Source: Selaginella tamariscina (Eukaryota > Streptophyta > Lycopodiopsida > Selaginellales > Selaginellaceae). Taken from it: DNA of 64,000 nt. The stretch covers positions 248,188 through 312,187 of the forward strand of contig PUQB01000081.1 in NCBI GenBank assembly GCA_003024785.1, given 5' to 3'. Position numbers and translations under genes: made by a program. Below the pieces are notes generated by a model that saw only the letters and a program-made list of their open reading frames with translations, was not told the DNA's origin and did no database searches. Shown piece by piece: positions 10,155 to 21,997 of this stretch. Positions within the stretch are counted from its first letter, which is position 1, and the number at the start of each line of letters is the position of its first letter.

Positions 10155-11887
10155 TGTCATAATTTTTACTATGACTCGACCCTTTACTTTGAACATTAAC
10201 TATTGTTACCTACTATACTATATTGATGATGGACCCTAAATGTAGGCCTACTTAATGCACTTGGGTATCTGATGATGGTTTGGCCGGGTGTCATTAGGTA
10301 TTTGCAAGAAACTGTAAGCGAAGCTAGAACTTACCTTCTAGAAACCCACCCCCAATTTTGACATCCCAGTTAGGCTGATTGGTTAATGTAAATGAGTTCG
10401 GCGTGTTTAGTAGGGTTAGGAACACCCCTAGGGTTGACCTAACCCTAGGGTTGCCCTAACCCACGCCCTAAAAACCCCCACCCCCTTGGGTAGGGTTTTA
10501 GGGTTAAGAGTTAGGCTAAGTTAAACACTCTCTCATTAACTTAATAAGGGGCTAGCTAATTTAGTGCCAGCCCACATACACATACAGGAAAACAAAGGGG
10601 GGGCTCCGTCACTAGAGTATGTAGGAGTGAGGGTTCCTAGGTTCATGACTGAGCTCGTTATTCTTTTCTCGGTGCAAGCTCTAGCTTGTGTCGTCAAGGC
10701 ACAACCCTTTGTTGTGCCGTCCTAACTTCTAGACGACAGGGGTACGTTCCACCTTTGAGGTAGTACACCCTTAACGTTGGCAAATCCATGTCTGGGAGGT
10801 CTTGTCAAATTGCACATTCCAAGAGGTAGAGGTAAAGGCTTGTCTCCAGCCTCCTCCTCCACGTCAAGCTAGGTGTAGCACTCACGGCCAAGCAAGGCAC
10901 ATCTATGTCCTTGTCCAACTGTGGGCGTGGGGTCTTATTTGACAGGTTCACATTACCAGTTCCTGAGGGTTCACTAAGGGGTTCTAGAGTTGGCATTTAG
11001 GGGCACGTTTGTGGCACTTGGTGCAACTCTCGAATATAAAGGGCTATGGCATGATAACCCACATCGTGGAAGGCAGTGCCACATGGAGATATGACACTGG
11101 GCTAGATGTCACACGATACAACGCCCGAGGCACACCCTTTGGGGTTGTGTCATGGCTTTGTCACCAAGGGGTTGGATACTCTAGTAAACATACATGCTTG
11201 TGTTTGCACTAAGGTGTTAAACCTTGAGCATTTACTCAAGGGAGGTTAAGTCTCATAACTAGGTGTGCTTTAGCACACCTAGCTAGGGGGTTTCTCCTTA
11301 GGATCTAAGGGTTGAACAACCTAAGCTCATTAGTAAAAGCCTTATCATAAGACAATCGCAAGGTCATGTACTTAGGGTTATCCAAACCTAGCCTTAGGGA
11401 GTTTGCTTAGCAGAACACTCGTGTCCACCTACGGCGCACACTCGTGTCCTCATTAAGTACTAACCCTAGGTATAGGGTATGACTTGGCCACTCAAATCCT
11501 TAGGGGTTAGTCGTGGTTCAGGGTACCCCTTGTCACCCTAAAGGGGTTGTACTCCCGGATGAGGGTGATTCCTCGAGGGGTAAGTGACGATGCCTTAGCT
11601 CAGTCACGAGGGTATGTGTGAGACACATCTCCTTTGTGGGGTTAGGGCATGAGCTTATCTAGGTCTACTAGGACAAGATTCTAAAGTCTACTCGAGTTAT
11701 CTTTTAAGGTTCAGGGGATGGTCATTCTAGGGGACTTAGGGTGGGACTCTAAGTCTTTTGCCTAATTGGGCCCCTAAGTCAGACTTTTAGGATTATCTTA
11801 AAAGACTTAGCGTTGCTCACATAGGGTGATGACACCGAATGGCCACTTGGCAACCACGTGTTGGCCCTTTGGGTTAAAACTCTGACA
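10155..11887. mobile_element. Solo LTR, 1.7-kb LTR family, copy 1
   Basis: A 1,733-bp block that starts TGTCATAATTTTTACTATGA and ends AACTCTGACA, so it has TG...CA ends within short inverted TGTCA/TGACA termini. It is flanked by a perfect 5-bp target duplication, AACAC, at 10150-10154 and 11888-11892. It is richer in G+C than its surroundings and rich in CCCTAACCCTAGGG-like phrases. A homologous block with its own target duplication lies at 53623-55320, and inverted relatives lie between 49 and 60 kb. There is no internal coding domain, so it is a solo LTR. A decayed gypsy pol on the + strand next to the inverted copy at 57795-59395 hints that family sense runs opposite to the way this copy is drawn. 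Confidence 0.88.
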
Positions 11888-12169
11888 AACACCTTGAGAG
11901 ACTTTTCATTATTAATCAATATGCAATGCCAAGTTTTCATACATTCTCTTTAAGACATGTCAAACTTATTTGTATACTCATTCTTAAGTTATTCAGTACA
12001 TTGTGCATAGTTTTTCAATGATGGCTCGAATACTGAAACATGTTTCAACAAATAGCACTTAAGAATTGGGACTAGTGGCATAATATGTGTGAAGCAAGAA
12101 ACATTAAGCATATCCAAGCACAAAGGAATAAACTACAAGGAATCTGCATTAAACTATGAAGACATAGTA

Positions 12170-13208
12170 CTAGAGTAAATATGTCTTTTTCTCAGTCCTA
12201 TCATCATCACCCAGGGACATATTTGTAAAATGATAAGGCTTGCTCCCTTGTGGTGGTGATGCATAGTGGCTATGCCAGTCATCATAGTTGAAATCTTTAT
12301 CCCCCAAAGTGGACAAGTGCAACTGATTCAAGCAACTTGTCAATAACACAATTGTTTTCGAGCAACGAGCAATCCCTTTGAGGTTTCCAGGCCCACAAAC
12401 CACAACCAGAGAAAGTCTCAATACATGATCCATGGATCTGCTTTCTTGTGCTTTGCAATGTCCATAACTATTTTACTGTGGTACCATATTTTGCAAGTAG
12501 CATGTGATCACTCAATTGAAGAATAGGGACCACCAAAGACCACACTTATGCATTCAAACTTGCACTTATAATTAATTTAAGATTTAAAATTAAATAAATA
12601 TTAATTAATAAATACAAAAACTTTTTTTTATCATATAAATATATGTTCATGTATTTATATTCTAGATGGATGTGTGTGAGAGTGCATATGAGTATGTGCA
12701 GCTGTTGACTAGTTATACTGACTATTGTTGATTGCGGTTGACCAAGTCAATTGAGTTATTTAACTCTTGTTTATTTTGGCAAATAAAAACACTCTAGACA
12801 TAGTCTTAGACTTGTTTGATTTTTCTCTACACTCACAACAGCATCTCCTGCATGCATAATTTAAATTAATTAGCTATATATTTATGGACTAATGTTTTTT
12901 TTTTTTTTTTTTTTGTGTGTGTGTATAATAACTATGTATATTACCTGGACCAGCTGTATTCCCCCAATCACTCCACTAAAGAATGAGGCTATTGTCTGCG
13001 ATCAAAATGAAAGCCTTAAAGAAGAGAATGTAAACAGGAATCAATAGACAAATCTAGTACACATATAATAAATGTCATATGCATACAAATATATATGTAT
13101 GTAGGTGACACAGATAAAAGTGCATAGATATAAGTATATACCGCCGAACAAACCTGCTCATTTGTCGAGAGTCCACCAATACACACAGCGCGCATCCCTT
13201 GTAGTAGC
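12170..13208 (-). other. Unidentified exon-like fragments on the minus strand
   Basis: Two small exons with good borders can be read on the minus strand. 13154-13208 gives LLQGMRAVCIGGLSTNEQ after acceptor TGCAG and before donor GTTTGT. 12945-12995 gives TIASFFSGVIGGIQLVQ, phase-compatible with the first, with donor GTAATA. Further down, 12170-12433 is open for 87 codons ending KTYLL-stop. I do not recognise the protein. Spliced coding phase suggests a gene remnant or a captured fragment. The remaining exons were not found. Confidence 0.3.
12550..12613. repeat. Paralogous empty site of the gypsy insertion at 15527
   Basis: GCATTCAAACTTGCACTTAT and the following bases, through AAATATTAATTAATAAATA, match the two flanks of the Ty3/gypsy element (15475-15526 joined to 20394-20411) with only a few mismatches. 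The gypsy element therefore inserted into a copy of a dispersed repeat, and this copy has no insertion. Confidence 0.75.
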
Positions 13209-13249
13209 CTGCATGTTTTATTCACTAAAAGTTTAATAAGGCGATGTAA

Positions 13250-15474
13250 AACCTACCAACATGCCCATCGTAATGTGCAGGCTCAATATAATTCCCGTGT
13301 TTGGGTGGAGAAAAATCTGGGCTTCCCCTCTTATTCTAATACTATTTAAGAAGTATTTAAGATGTCTAATTATTATGATATGAAATAAAATTATAACGAT
13401 GAATTCCTTGTGTTGGCATGTAATGTTTAAAATTGAACGTTACACCTGTACTATCGTTTAGAAACACTGGGACACTTACAAAATAGGTCCTTATTAGAAT
13501 ATCTATAACAAATTGAAGGAAAATTAGTATTTTCCTTAGTTCTAAAGAGTTTATTAGGTATATTTTTTTTATCTTTTGAATTAACATGTGGAAAACCCAT
13601 TCACATATGCATTTAAATAAGAAAACATTATCCCCATTAATATTCATGCCCCACCATTTTCCATGATCAAACCTGCATATATTAAATATACTTCTACATA
13701 TAAAAAATTTGGTTCTTTCTATTTATAAACGACTATACTTCTAATTTTAAATATTACATACCAACACATGGAATTCATAAGTTGTTTCATTATAATTTTA
13801 TTTCATGTTGTAACAATTAAGCATCTTAAATATTTCTTAAATAGTATTGAAATAAGAGGGGGAGTACTCTGCAAAGCAAAAATTAAGGGCAAATGTGTAC
13901 TAAATCTTTCACCCTTCCCCCTAACAAAACTTTCTTCATATACTGCATGTATTTAATTAAATTCACACACACGCACACACAGGGAATTTTTGTACGTACA
14001 AATATGTGACACGTACATAATGACTTCGTTATACACATACCTCTTCTTTCCTGCCCAAGATCTAACGGTTCGGATTTGATGGCCTTATTCTAAAGAAAAA
14101 CAGTTTGGATTATAAGGAACAACGCTCTAACCACAACTATGGAACCTTAACACAGAAATCTCTATATGTATTAATTAAATTCATTTTATTTTAGATATTA
14201 TATGTAGGTGGTGTATATACATATGTTAGGCTACAGATGATAAATAATAACAATCCATAAGTTTGTTGCCATCAAAACATTTGTATGCACTTGGAAATGT
14301 GTGTGTGTGCGCGTGTGCTGCTTGTACATTCGTGTAAACCTTATATTAATCAGTTTTAGTAACATGTAAACTTTATATGTGTGTGTGGGAGGAACACTCT
14401 AAACTAGGACGTGTTTGTTCAAACTTATGTTTCTCCGTTCTTATATATGGTTGGTTATATATATATATTAATTACAGGGTTCATTAAACTAGGCGACTGT
14501 GAGTTTGATATTCAACATTATCTATTGAAATAACTAAGTTTTAAATATTATTTCATTACTGTATATACAGTTACTAAGAAAATAAATTATATTATAATTC
14601 ATGTTGGTGAAGTAAAAGTATTACCTTCAAAATTTTAATTTAAAAACTAGATGGTACTTCCGTATTACATTCTTCAATACATTAACTGTTTTAAGTCTAT
14701 ACTGTGCACATCGTACTACAAATAAATGGAACGTTTCACAATCAGTGGTAATTAATTAAAACTTAATTAATTAGTAAATATTAAAAATTAAAAAAATTAT
14801 GTATTTAAAGAAAACATGTATAGAGATAAGACACATGCAGAGAGAGAGAGATGATGAGTGAACACAAGTCCATATATACGAATCTATACATGTATATAGA
14901 CACACAACACATATGAGATATATAATTAATTAAGTATTAAGTAATTAATTAATAAACAATGACTTTTAAAACATATTTTCATATAAAACGTTCCGTTAAA
15001 ATAACAAAAAATATTAAATAAATAAGAGACTAATTTAGAATACATAAAAATGCTTAATTAATAGAACCTCAATTTGTCCAAAAAGAGGGCCGTAAGAATC
15101 GTTGATATTTATAATAATTCTTAATTTAAATTTAAGAACAATGGATCTGCATAGATACTTATATTAGAAGTAATAAGTTCGAATACATTATGAATAACTT
15201 AATTATTGATATTTAAATTAACATTTTAATTATTTTTATATTTAACTTAATATATCTACATTTAAGTTAACATTATTTATTTCAAGTTGCATATTTAAAA
15301 TACATTATAATATTCATGATCTAAATGATTTGTACATACTTAATTTTCATTTACATTTTAATATTTAAAATGAATTTCATTGTTATAAAATTAATTAAAG
15401 ATTGATTGTTGAGAAAATTAAGACAAAATTAGGCAAAATTGATTTTATTGTGGTATTTTAGTAAGTATAAAAAC
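13250..15474. other. AT-rich intergenic, no gene seen
   Basis: Long A+T-rich stretch with short CA, TG and GA microsatellites (about 13966-13981, 14300-14320, 14839-14851). No supportable gene, RNA or element end. Confidence 0.6.
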
Positions 15475-15526
15475 GCATTCACACTTACACTTATAATTAA
15501 TTTAAGTTTTAAAATTAAATAGATAT

Positions 15527-15687
15527 TGTAAGATCTACGTGTACAGCTGCATTTGCACATATTATTATTAGCGTAGTGGATTTTGATAGCCGTCGGATTG
15601 GATTCAATCTGGACCACTCGCTCTTGTATATAAGTTAGGGTTTCTGAATTAATGGATATACACATTTCTATATTCCGAGCTCTCACA
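15527..15687 (+). repeat. 5' LTR of gypsy element 1
   Basis: 161 bp, TG...CA. It contains a TATA-like TTGTATATAAGTTAG near 15623 that likely drives transcription, and ends immediately before the primer-binding-site candidate. Confidence 0.93.
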
Positions 15688-15800
15688 TTGGTGGAGGCGA
15701 GGGGCACCTCTAATTGTCCCTACGGAGTGCTCGGATTTGTGTCTTTTTTCTTTGTCTTCTTAGGTCTAGCTTTTCCATTGTCTAGATCTATTCTTTTCTT

Positions 15801-16748
15801 GTGGATTTTGTCTCTTCTTCACAACAGGCAAATCCCTTGTCTGTAGAGCAGTTACTCATGCAATTGTTGGATGCCATGCGTGTGCAACTGAACAATCATT
15901 CTCAGTTGATGGCAGCATTCACAGTCCAGGGTACTCCTCCTACTCATGTTGCAAACCCCCGTGTCCGGCCGGATTTCTTTCGCGGAAATCCTGGAGATGA
16001 TGTGTACCATTGGTTTGATCACTTCATTGTGGTTGCCACATATCATTCGTGGGACGGTGCTCAGTGTTTGCGCGAGTTTCCTACTTATCTTCAAGGGATG
16101 GCGTTGCAGTGGTACAATGGTCTGGACGTTGCAACTCGTGGAGATTGGAATATTCTTCCAGAGATCTTCAAACGTGCATTTGGGCATGCGGACGACTGTG
16201 ATGATGCTTTTCAGCAGTTGCATCGTATTCGTCAGGAGCCATTTGAGTCGGTGATGCAGTTTGGTGTTCGCTTTCGAAGCCTTTTACTGCGTGCAGAACC
16301 TAACATGTCGGAATGTATCAAGTTAGGTATGTTGTGGCCAGCACTTCGTCAAGACCTTGTGGGGCTTGTGCATGCACTAGCTCCAGTGACTCTTGACGAT
16401 GCTTTGAAGCTGGCACAACGATATGAGTCATCACCTCTCCCACTTGCGCCTTCACGTGCTCTTGTTCCACTCCATGTTGGGGATGGACCTGTTCCGATGG
16501 AGGTTGAGGCTGTTGCCGCTCGTGTACCAACACAAGGTGGGGCCCGTGGACGAGGACGTGGACGTGCAGTTCATTGTTGGGCATGTGATGAGGTTGGACA
16601 CACGTACCGGCACTGTCAACGGTTTCCCGATTGGCGTCCCCCATTTCCAGGATGGAGGCCATGGCGTCAACAACGTCCGGTTGGTGCTGCTGCAATGGAA
16701 GGTTGTGATGCGGTGGATCTTCCGGGAAACGACGAATCGCACGAGTAG
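15801..16748 (+). CDS. Gag polyprotein of gypsy element 1
   Basis: An open frame of 315 codons; the first ATG in it is at 15858. It carries a retrotransposon gag capsid region (DDVYHWFDHF, then LREFPTYLQGMALQWYNGL), which packages element RNA into cytoplasmic particles. Near the C terminus is one zinc knuckle, CWACDEVGHTYRHC (CX2CX4HX4C), preceded by an RGRGRGR basic patch, both for nucleic acid binding. The frame is intact. pol follows in another frame 26 bases after its stop. Confidence 0.9.
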   Translation: MDFVSSSQQANPLSVEQLLMQLLDAMRVQLNNHSQLMAAFTVQGTPPTHVANPRVRPDFFRGNPGDDVYHWFDHFIVVATYHSWDGAQCLREFPTYLQGMALQWYNGLDVATRGDWNILPEIFKRAFGHADDCDDAFQQLHRIRQEPFESVMQFGVRFRSLLLRAEPNMSECIKLGMLWPALRQDLVGLVHALAPVTLDDALKLAQRYESSPLPLAPSRALVPLHVGDGPVPMEVEAVAARVPTQGGARGRGRGRAVHCWACDEVGHTYRHCQRFPDWRPPFPGWRPWRQQRPVGAAAMEGCDAVDLPGNDESHE

Positions 16749-16774
16749 AGGAGGGTCCTCGTGCGAATAAATTA

Positions 16775-19700
16775 GTGACCCCTCCATCTTTCTTTCGGGA
16801 GTATCATCAAGGGATTCACTCGGCACCAAATCATCCGGTTTTCACTTTTCAAACTCATTTTAATCGCACGCCTCGTCCCGTTTTCCTTTTAGTGTTAGTG
16901 GATACAGGTTTGAGTTTGTCCTCTGTTTCTCAATCTGTTGCTACACGTTGCAGCCTTCATTTGCATTGTGCGGTAGAACCAGTCTTCATTCTGTACGGCA
17001 ACGGACATACTCATGCTTGTTCGCGGGATGAAGTGGACATTGTTGTTCGTGTGAACGATTGTGAGCTTGAGCTTCAGTCTTTCTGGGTGGTGCCGAGTCA
17101 AGCTTTTCACCTTATTCTTGGTATGGATTGGTTAACTCGCAATCATGCCAAGTGTGACTTTGAAAAGTCTCCCCCTTGTTTGACTCTCCCTCGTCTTTCT
17201 TCCATTCCTCTTACTTCTATTCCACTTCGTCCATCTGCTTCCACCTCTGCTTCCATCACTTTTGTCTCACCTCTATTTCCAACCATTTTCCCTTCATGCT
17301 CTTCCTTTCCTTCTTTGGATCCATCAGATGATCGTTGTGCTGTAGTTGTTGATCAACTCAAGAAGAAGTATGCTGATCTTTTCAACTTCGACTTGTCGTC
17401 TGGGGCCAAGATTGCGACACGCCACCCTATTCCAACTGGAGAAGCTAGGCCAATCAAGGTACCTGTTCGGCGTCGATCACCAAAGGAGCTCAAGATCTTA
17501 CGAGCGAATGTCAAAGAGATGTTAGAGAAGGGTGTTATCCGGAAGTCTCGAAGTCCTTGGGCGTGCGAACCTCACCTTGTGACGAAGCCTGATGGGAGCA
17601 TTCGATTCTGCATTGACTATCACCCATTAAATGAGGTAACCGTCTCAGATGTGTACCCACTTCCTCATACTGCAAACCTTTTGGATCGACTGGGGCGGAG
17701 CCGTTGGTTCACCAAGTTAGATCTCGCATTTGGATATTGGCAAGTTCCGATGGCTGACATGGACATTCCCAAGACTGCTTTTCGGACACCATTTGGCCTG
17801 TACGAGTTCTTGGTAATGCCTTTCGGTTTGAGCAATGCTCCAGCAACTTTCCAGCGTATGATGGACGAGGTTCTTTGCGACATGCCAGAGGTGACTGCCG
17901 ATTTCATCGATGATGTTTTGATCCATTCGGATGGAATGTGGAGGGGCATGTCGGTGATGTATGTAAGGTTTTGGATCGATTGCGGGAAGTTGGTTTGAAG
18001 TTGAAGCCATTTAAGTGTGTGTTTGGATCAAAGGACACCACTTATCTGGGTTATCGCATTTCACGTGAAGGTTTGCAAGTCGATTCTGATAAACTAGTTG
18101 TAGTTTTGAAGTTCCCTACTCCAAAGTGTGTGAATGATGTGCAACATTTTCTTGGCAAGTTACAATATCTGGGTCGTTTTGTGGATCATCTTTCAGATCG
18201 TACTGCACCATTGCGCGCGTTGTTGAAATCGTTAATGACTTCTTTTGTTTGGTCTAAGGATTGCAAGCAGGCATTTGCAGATCTCAAAGAGTTGTTGACG
18301 ACTCCTCCAGTTTTGGCGTACCCGAATTACACCCATCCTTTCATCTTGCGTGTAGATGCTTCTGACATCGGCCTTGGGGTGTATTGATGCAAGAGAGTAC
18401 GAGTGTTCCTGGCCAACGACATCCCATTGCGTACATCAGCCGTACATTGCAGCCAGCAAAGGTGAATTACTCCACGACTGAAAAGGAGTGTCTAGCAGCA
18501 GTTTGGGTTTTGAGAAGCTCCATGCCTACTTGCATGGTTCACGGACGTTATTGGAAGGCGATCATGCAGCAGTCACTTCGTTGTTGAAGCGGAAGAATTT
18601 GATTGGGCGTACTGCTCGGTGGGCCTTGAAACTTCAAATTTATGACTTTGAAGTTGTTCATCGCCCAGGAAGTTCCATGGCTGATGCTGATGCTCTTTCT
18701 CGGACTCCTCTTCCACCTTCTCTCTCTTCTATTGCCCCAGAGGAACCAATTGTTCCAGCCTCAGTGGACTTTTTGGACGAAGATTCCGTACCATTAGCAG
18801 TTGTTGTGCTTGACATTCAGTGTCCGCAGAATGCAGAGTTAGATTTGCCGTCTTTGGATGAGGTTCGGGAAGCTCAAAAGGTTGAGCCGTGGATTCGAAG
18901 GCTTCGTGATGGGTTTGAGAATCCTACATCACTTGCTAATGACTTGCCTTTCAGGCATTTACATTCACAGTATCGCCTTCAGGATGACCTTCTTTATTTC
19001 GTGGGGACTGATCCAGATGATCCTTTGCGGTTGGTGGTGCCTTCAATCTTCATTCCACACTTCCTCCATGCTTACCATGACTCTCCTATTCTTGGCGGGC
19101 ACATGGGACATCGTCGGGTGATGGAGAAGCTGCACAGATCTTTCTATTGGCCGGAGTTGCGAGGAGATGTGATTCGGTATGTGCGTAGCTGTGTGTGGTG
19201 CCAAGCTCACAATACTCCCCCGTGTGCTTCGGAAGGACGGTTGGAGTCAATTGCAGTTTCTCGTCCGTTTGAATTGGTGGCATTTGATTTGATGGGACCT
19301 TTTCCGCGGTCAACGGCTGGTAACGAGTACGTTATTATTGCTTCTGATTACCTAACTCATTGGGTAGAAGTTGATGCTCTTGCTAGTGCGACTGCTTCTG
19401 CTGTTGGTCAGTTTCTCCTGAATCGGGTCGTGTTTCAGCATTCTTGTCCGGAGCGAATTCTCTCGGATAATGGTCCCGCATTTATGGCTGAAGCATTTCA
19501 TGTTTTGACATCTCGATTAGGGATACGCCACACTTTCACAAGTGCTTATCATCCTCAGACAGATGGTTTAGTGGAACGGCTCGTCAGAACTTTCAAGGGG
19601 ATGATCGCGAAGTATGTGAACTTTCAACATTCAGATTGGGATGGTTATCTGCCGTCTCTCCGATATGCTTATGTCACTGGAGTTCAAAGTTCCATTGGTA

Positions 19701-20200
19701 CTTCCCCATATAAGCTTTTGTATGGTCATGACCCGGTGTTGCCAACGGAGTTGGGTTTGCCTTCTCGGTTACCACGAGCTGCTGATGCTAGGTCGTGGGA
19801 TCGGTATCTGACGAGCATTCTTCCATTGGTTCGTGCAGAGTCAGCAGAACACTTGGGCCGCGTACAAGTAGGACAACAACAACGCTACAACTCGCATCAT
19901 CGTCCTCCAGCGGAGTACAAGGTTGATGAACTGGTGTTGGTTCGTTTTCCCAAGCTTACGGTACGTGGTTTAGTTAAGAGTCTCCTTCCTCAGTGGAAAG
20001 GACCGTATCGAGTGCTACGGCAAGTAGGGCCACAAGTTTATGAGGTTCGGCACGACGTTCAACCCGATCCTCCAGAGATTGTACATGTACAACGGTTGAA
20101 GCATTTTGTGCAACGGGAACAAGTTGTACCACCTACAGATCCACCAGTGCTTCCTCCTGATGTTCCTCCAGATCCGGGCCCGTCTACAAGAGAACCCTAA
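16775..20200 (+). pseudogene. Pol polyprotein of gypsy element 1, broken by three indels
   Basis: Read in pieces (16775-17998, 17938-18387, 18384-18587, 18488-20200). It encodes an aspartic protease (VDTGLSLSSV, with Leu where Ser/Thr usually follows DTG), reverse transcriptase (KLDLAFGYWQ, MPFGLSNAPATFQ, FIDDVLIH), RNase H (LRVDASDIGLG) and integrase (zinc-binding HMGHRRV and CVWCQ; DDE region VAFDLMGPFP, LSDNGPAF, HPQTDGLVERL). The C terminus is Pro-rich with no chromodomain. The three breaks near 17940, 18378 and 18508 each look like one G missing from a short G run when compared with element 2. Without those breaks it would be one long frame. Confidence 0.92.
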
Positions 20201-20232
20201 CCAACTTACACCCTTCCGAGAGGAGGGGATGA

Positions 20233-20393
20233 TGTAAGATCCACGTGTACGGCTACATGTGCACATACTATTATTAGCGTAGTGGATTTTGATAGCCGTC
20301 GGATTGGATTCAATCTAGACCACTCGCTCTTGTATATAAGTTAGGGTTTCTAAACTAATGGATATACACATTTCTATATTCCAAGCTCTCACA
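20233..20393 (+). repeat. 3' LTR of gypsy element 1
   Basis: 161 bp, same ends and length as the 5' LTR. Preceded by the polypurine tract, followed by ATAT target duplication. Confidence 0.93.
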
Positions 20394-20397
20394 ATAT

Positions 20398-21990
20398 TAA
20401 TTAATAAATAAATTGTATCTGTGTCATATAATATATTTTACTTTATATAATTCAAAACGAACCATATGTTACATAGTTTAAATATCGTATCATATGTAAG
20501 GACATTATAAATTAAAATTAAATTAAATTCAAGATTATATTTAAATATTATTAATGCTCTGCAAGATGTAATGAATTTACCTGTTTTAATCAATTTATTG
20601 CTTTTTGATTTTCTTTAATGTTTTCTTTTTCCCTACTCCTCTAATTTAATTTAAAACTTCATCTAAATTATATTTCTAATTCGTGTTGGTAACTCTACTT
20701 TCAATATTCACATAATAAAAGTTTGTGGTTTAATAAATATAAGAAATAAACATTAGATTTTCTTATCGTCAAGCTTGTCATTATTAAATATTAAATGAAA
20801 ATTTAAAAGTAAATTTAGCACCTAATATTTCAATATACAGAACAGATATTAAGTAGCACACTGGCTAAATATAATTAGATAAGTTTAAAATCATTTAGTT
20901 TACTGGACACTTGCATTTATAATAATAAATTTATAAATTAAAGAATAAAATCTAAAAGTAGTAATATTAAGGGAAAATTATATTTATACTCTTACAAGTT
21001 TTATATTTACATATATATCTTTAAAACTTCAATTTAAACTTCATAAATTTTAAATTTAAAAATTAATAAAAATTAATAATTAATTTGCATTTTATTATAA
21101 TTAGGTCCAAATACAACCTATTAAACATATATATCACAATATAATATAATTATGTTTAAAAAATATTTTATTTTTTATTATGATAATTATTTAACATTTA
21201 ACACTTAATAAACTCAATTATTTCATTTTAAAAATTAAAATAATACAACTAAAGATTTTCAAAGGTATATATGTAAATTTAAATTTTTTAAAAGTGTATA
21301 TATGTAAATATAAAACTTCTATAGTTTATATATGTAAATAAGATAAATTTCAGACTAAATGTTACACAGTTGATAACAATTTTAAGAAAATAAATTAAAA
21401 TAAGAATACTAACGAGTTGAACAGTATCTTATAAGTGATGCAGATTACCTATGTGGATTAACCAGTTAGAACAAATATAATTTAAAGTACTCAAAAATAT
21501 TTAATGTCTTCATAAATCATTGCATTTATACATTCAAAATAAATAAATAATTAAATATACTTATTATTGTTTCAATATGCAGTTAATGATAAATCTTTCT
21601 TCACATTATTAATTCAAATTTAATTCAAATATGGGTAATTAATATTAAATCTTATATTAAATTTCAAATATATCTTTTATCTACACAACCAATAGTGATT
21701 GTCTATCTACAAATGTATATTCTCGTATTGTTACACAGAATTAAAAAACAAAAAGTTTTATTAGCACATGTTTGTACTTGGTTTAACGTTTATTACAGAA
21801 TGCCTCTTCGTCTCTTTTCATTGTTTCTGATACCATAAAAAAGAATCTCAGCACACTTAAATAAATAAATAAATAACTATCCTAATGTAATCGTCGTGTG
21901 AAGTGCATTGAACTATAATCACAAAGCACATTTACACATGCAATATAATATCTATATATACGTGTACAGACTTACTTGCGTTTATGTCGA
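20398..21990. other. AT-rich intergenic, no gene seen
   Basis: Very A+T-rich sequence with no credible coding frame. Apart from the flank of the gypsy insertion at the left edge, no element ends are visible. Confidence 0.6.
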
Positions 21991-21997
21991 GGTTCCA

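Larger units (their letters stand above)
15527..20393 (+). mobile_element. Ty3/gypsy LTR retrotransposon 1 (full length, decayed)
   Basis: A 4.87-kb element with 161-bp LTRs (15527-15687 and 20233-20393; nine differences counted, about 94% identity). The LTRs begin TGTAAGATC and end GCTCTCACA. The flanks duplicate ATAT (15523-15526 and 20394-20397). A primer-binding-site candidate beginning TGGTGGAGGCG lies one base inside the 5' LTR, consistent with a tRNA 3' end reading ...CUCCACCA. A polypurine tract, GAGAGGAGGGGATGAT, precedes the 3' LTR. Gene order is gag, protease, RT, RNase H, integrase, which defines Ty3/gypsy. I see no chromodomain. Several one-base indels break pol. Confidence 0.95.

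Noticed and set aside
16318..16829. Minus-strand open frames across gag
   Set aside because: Gag on the + strand has capsid and zinc-knuckle motifs; the antisense frames have none.
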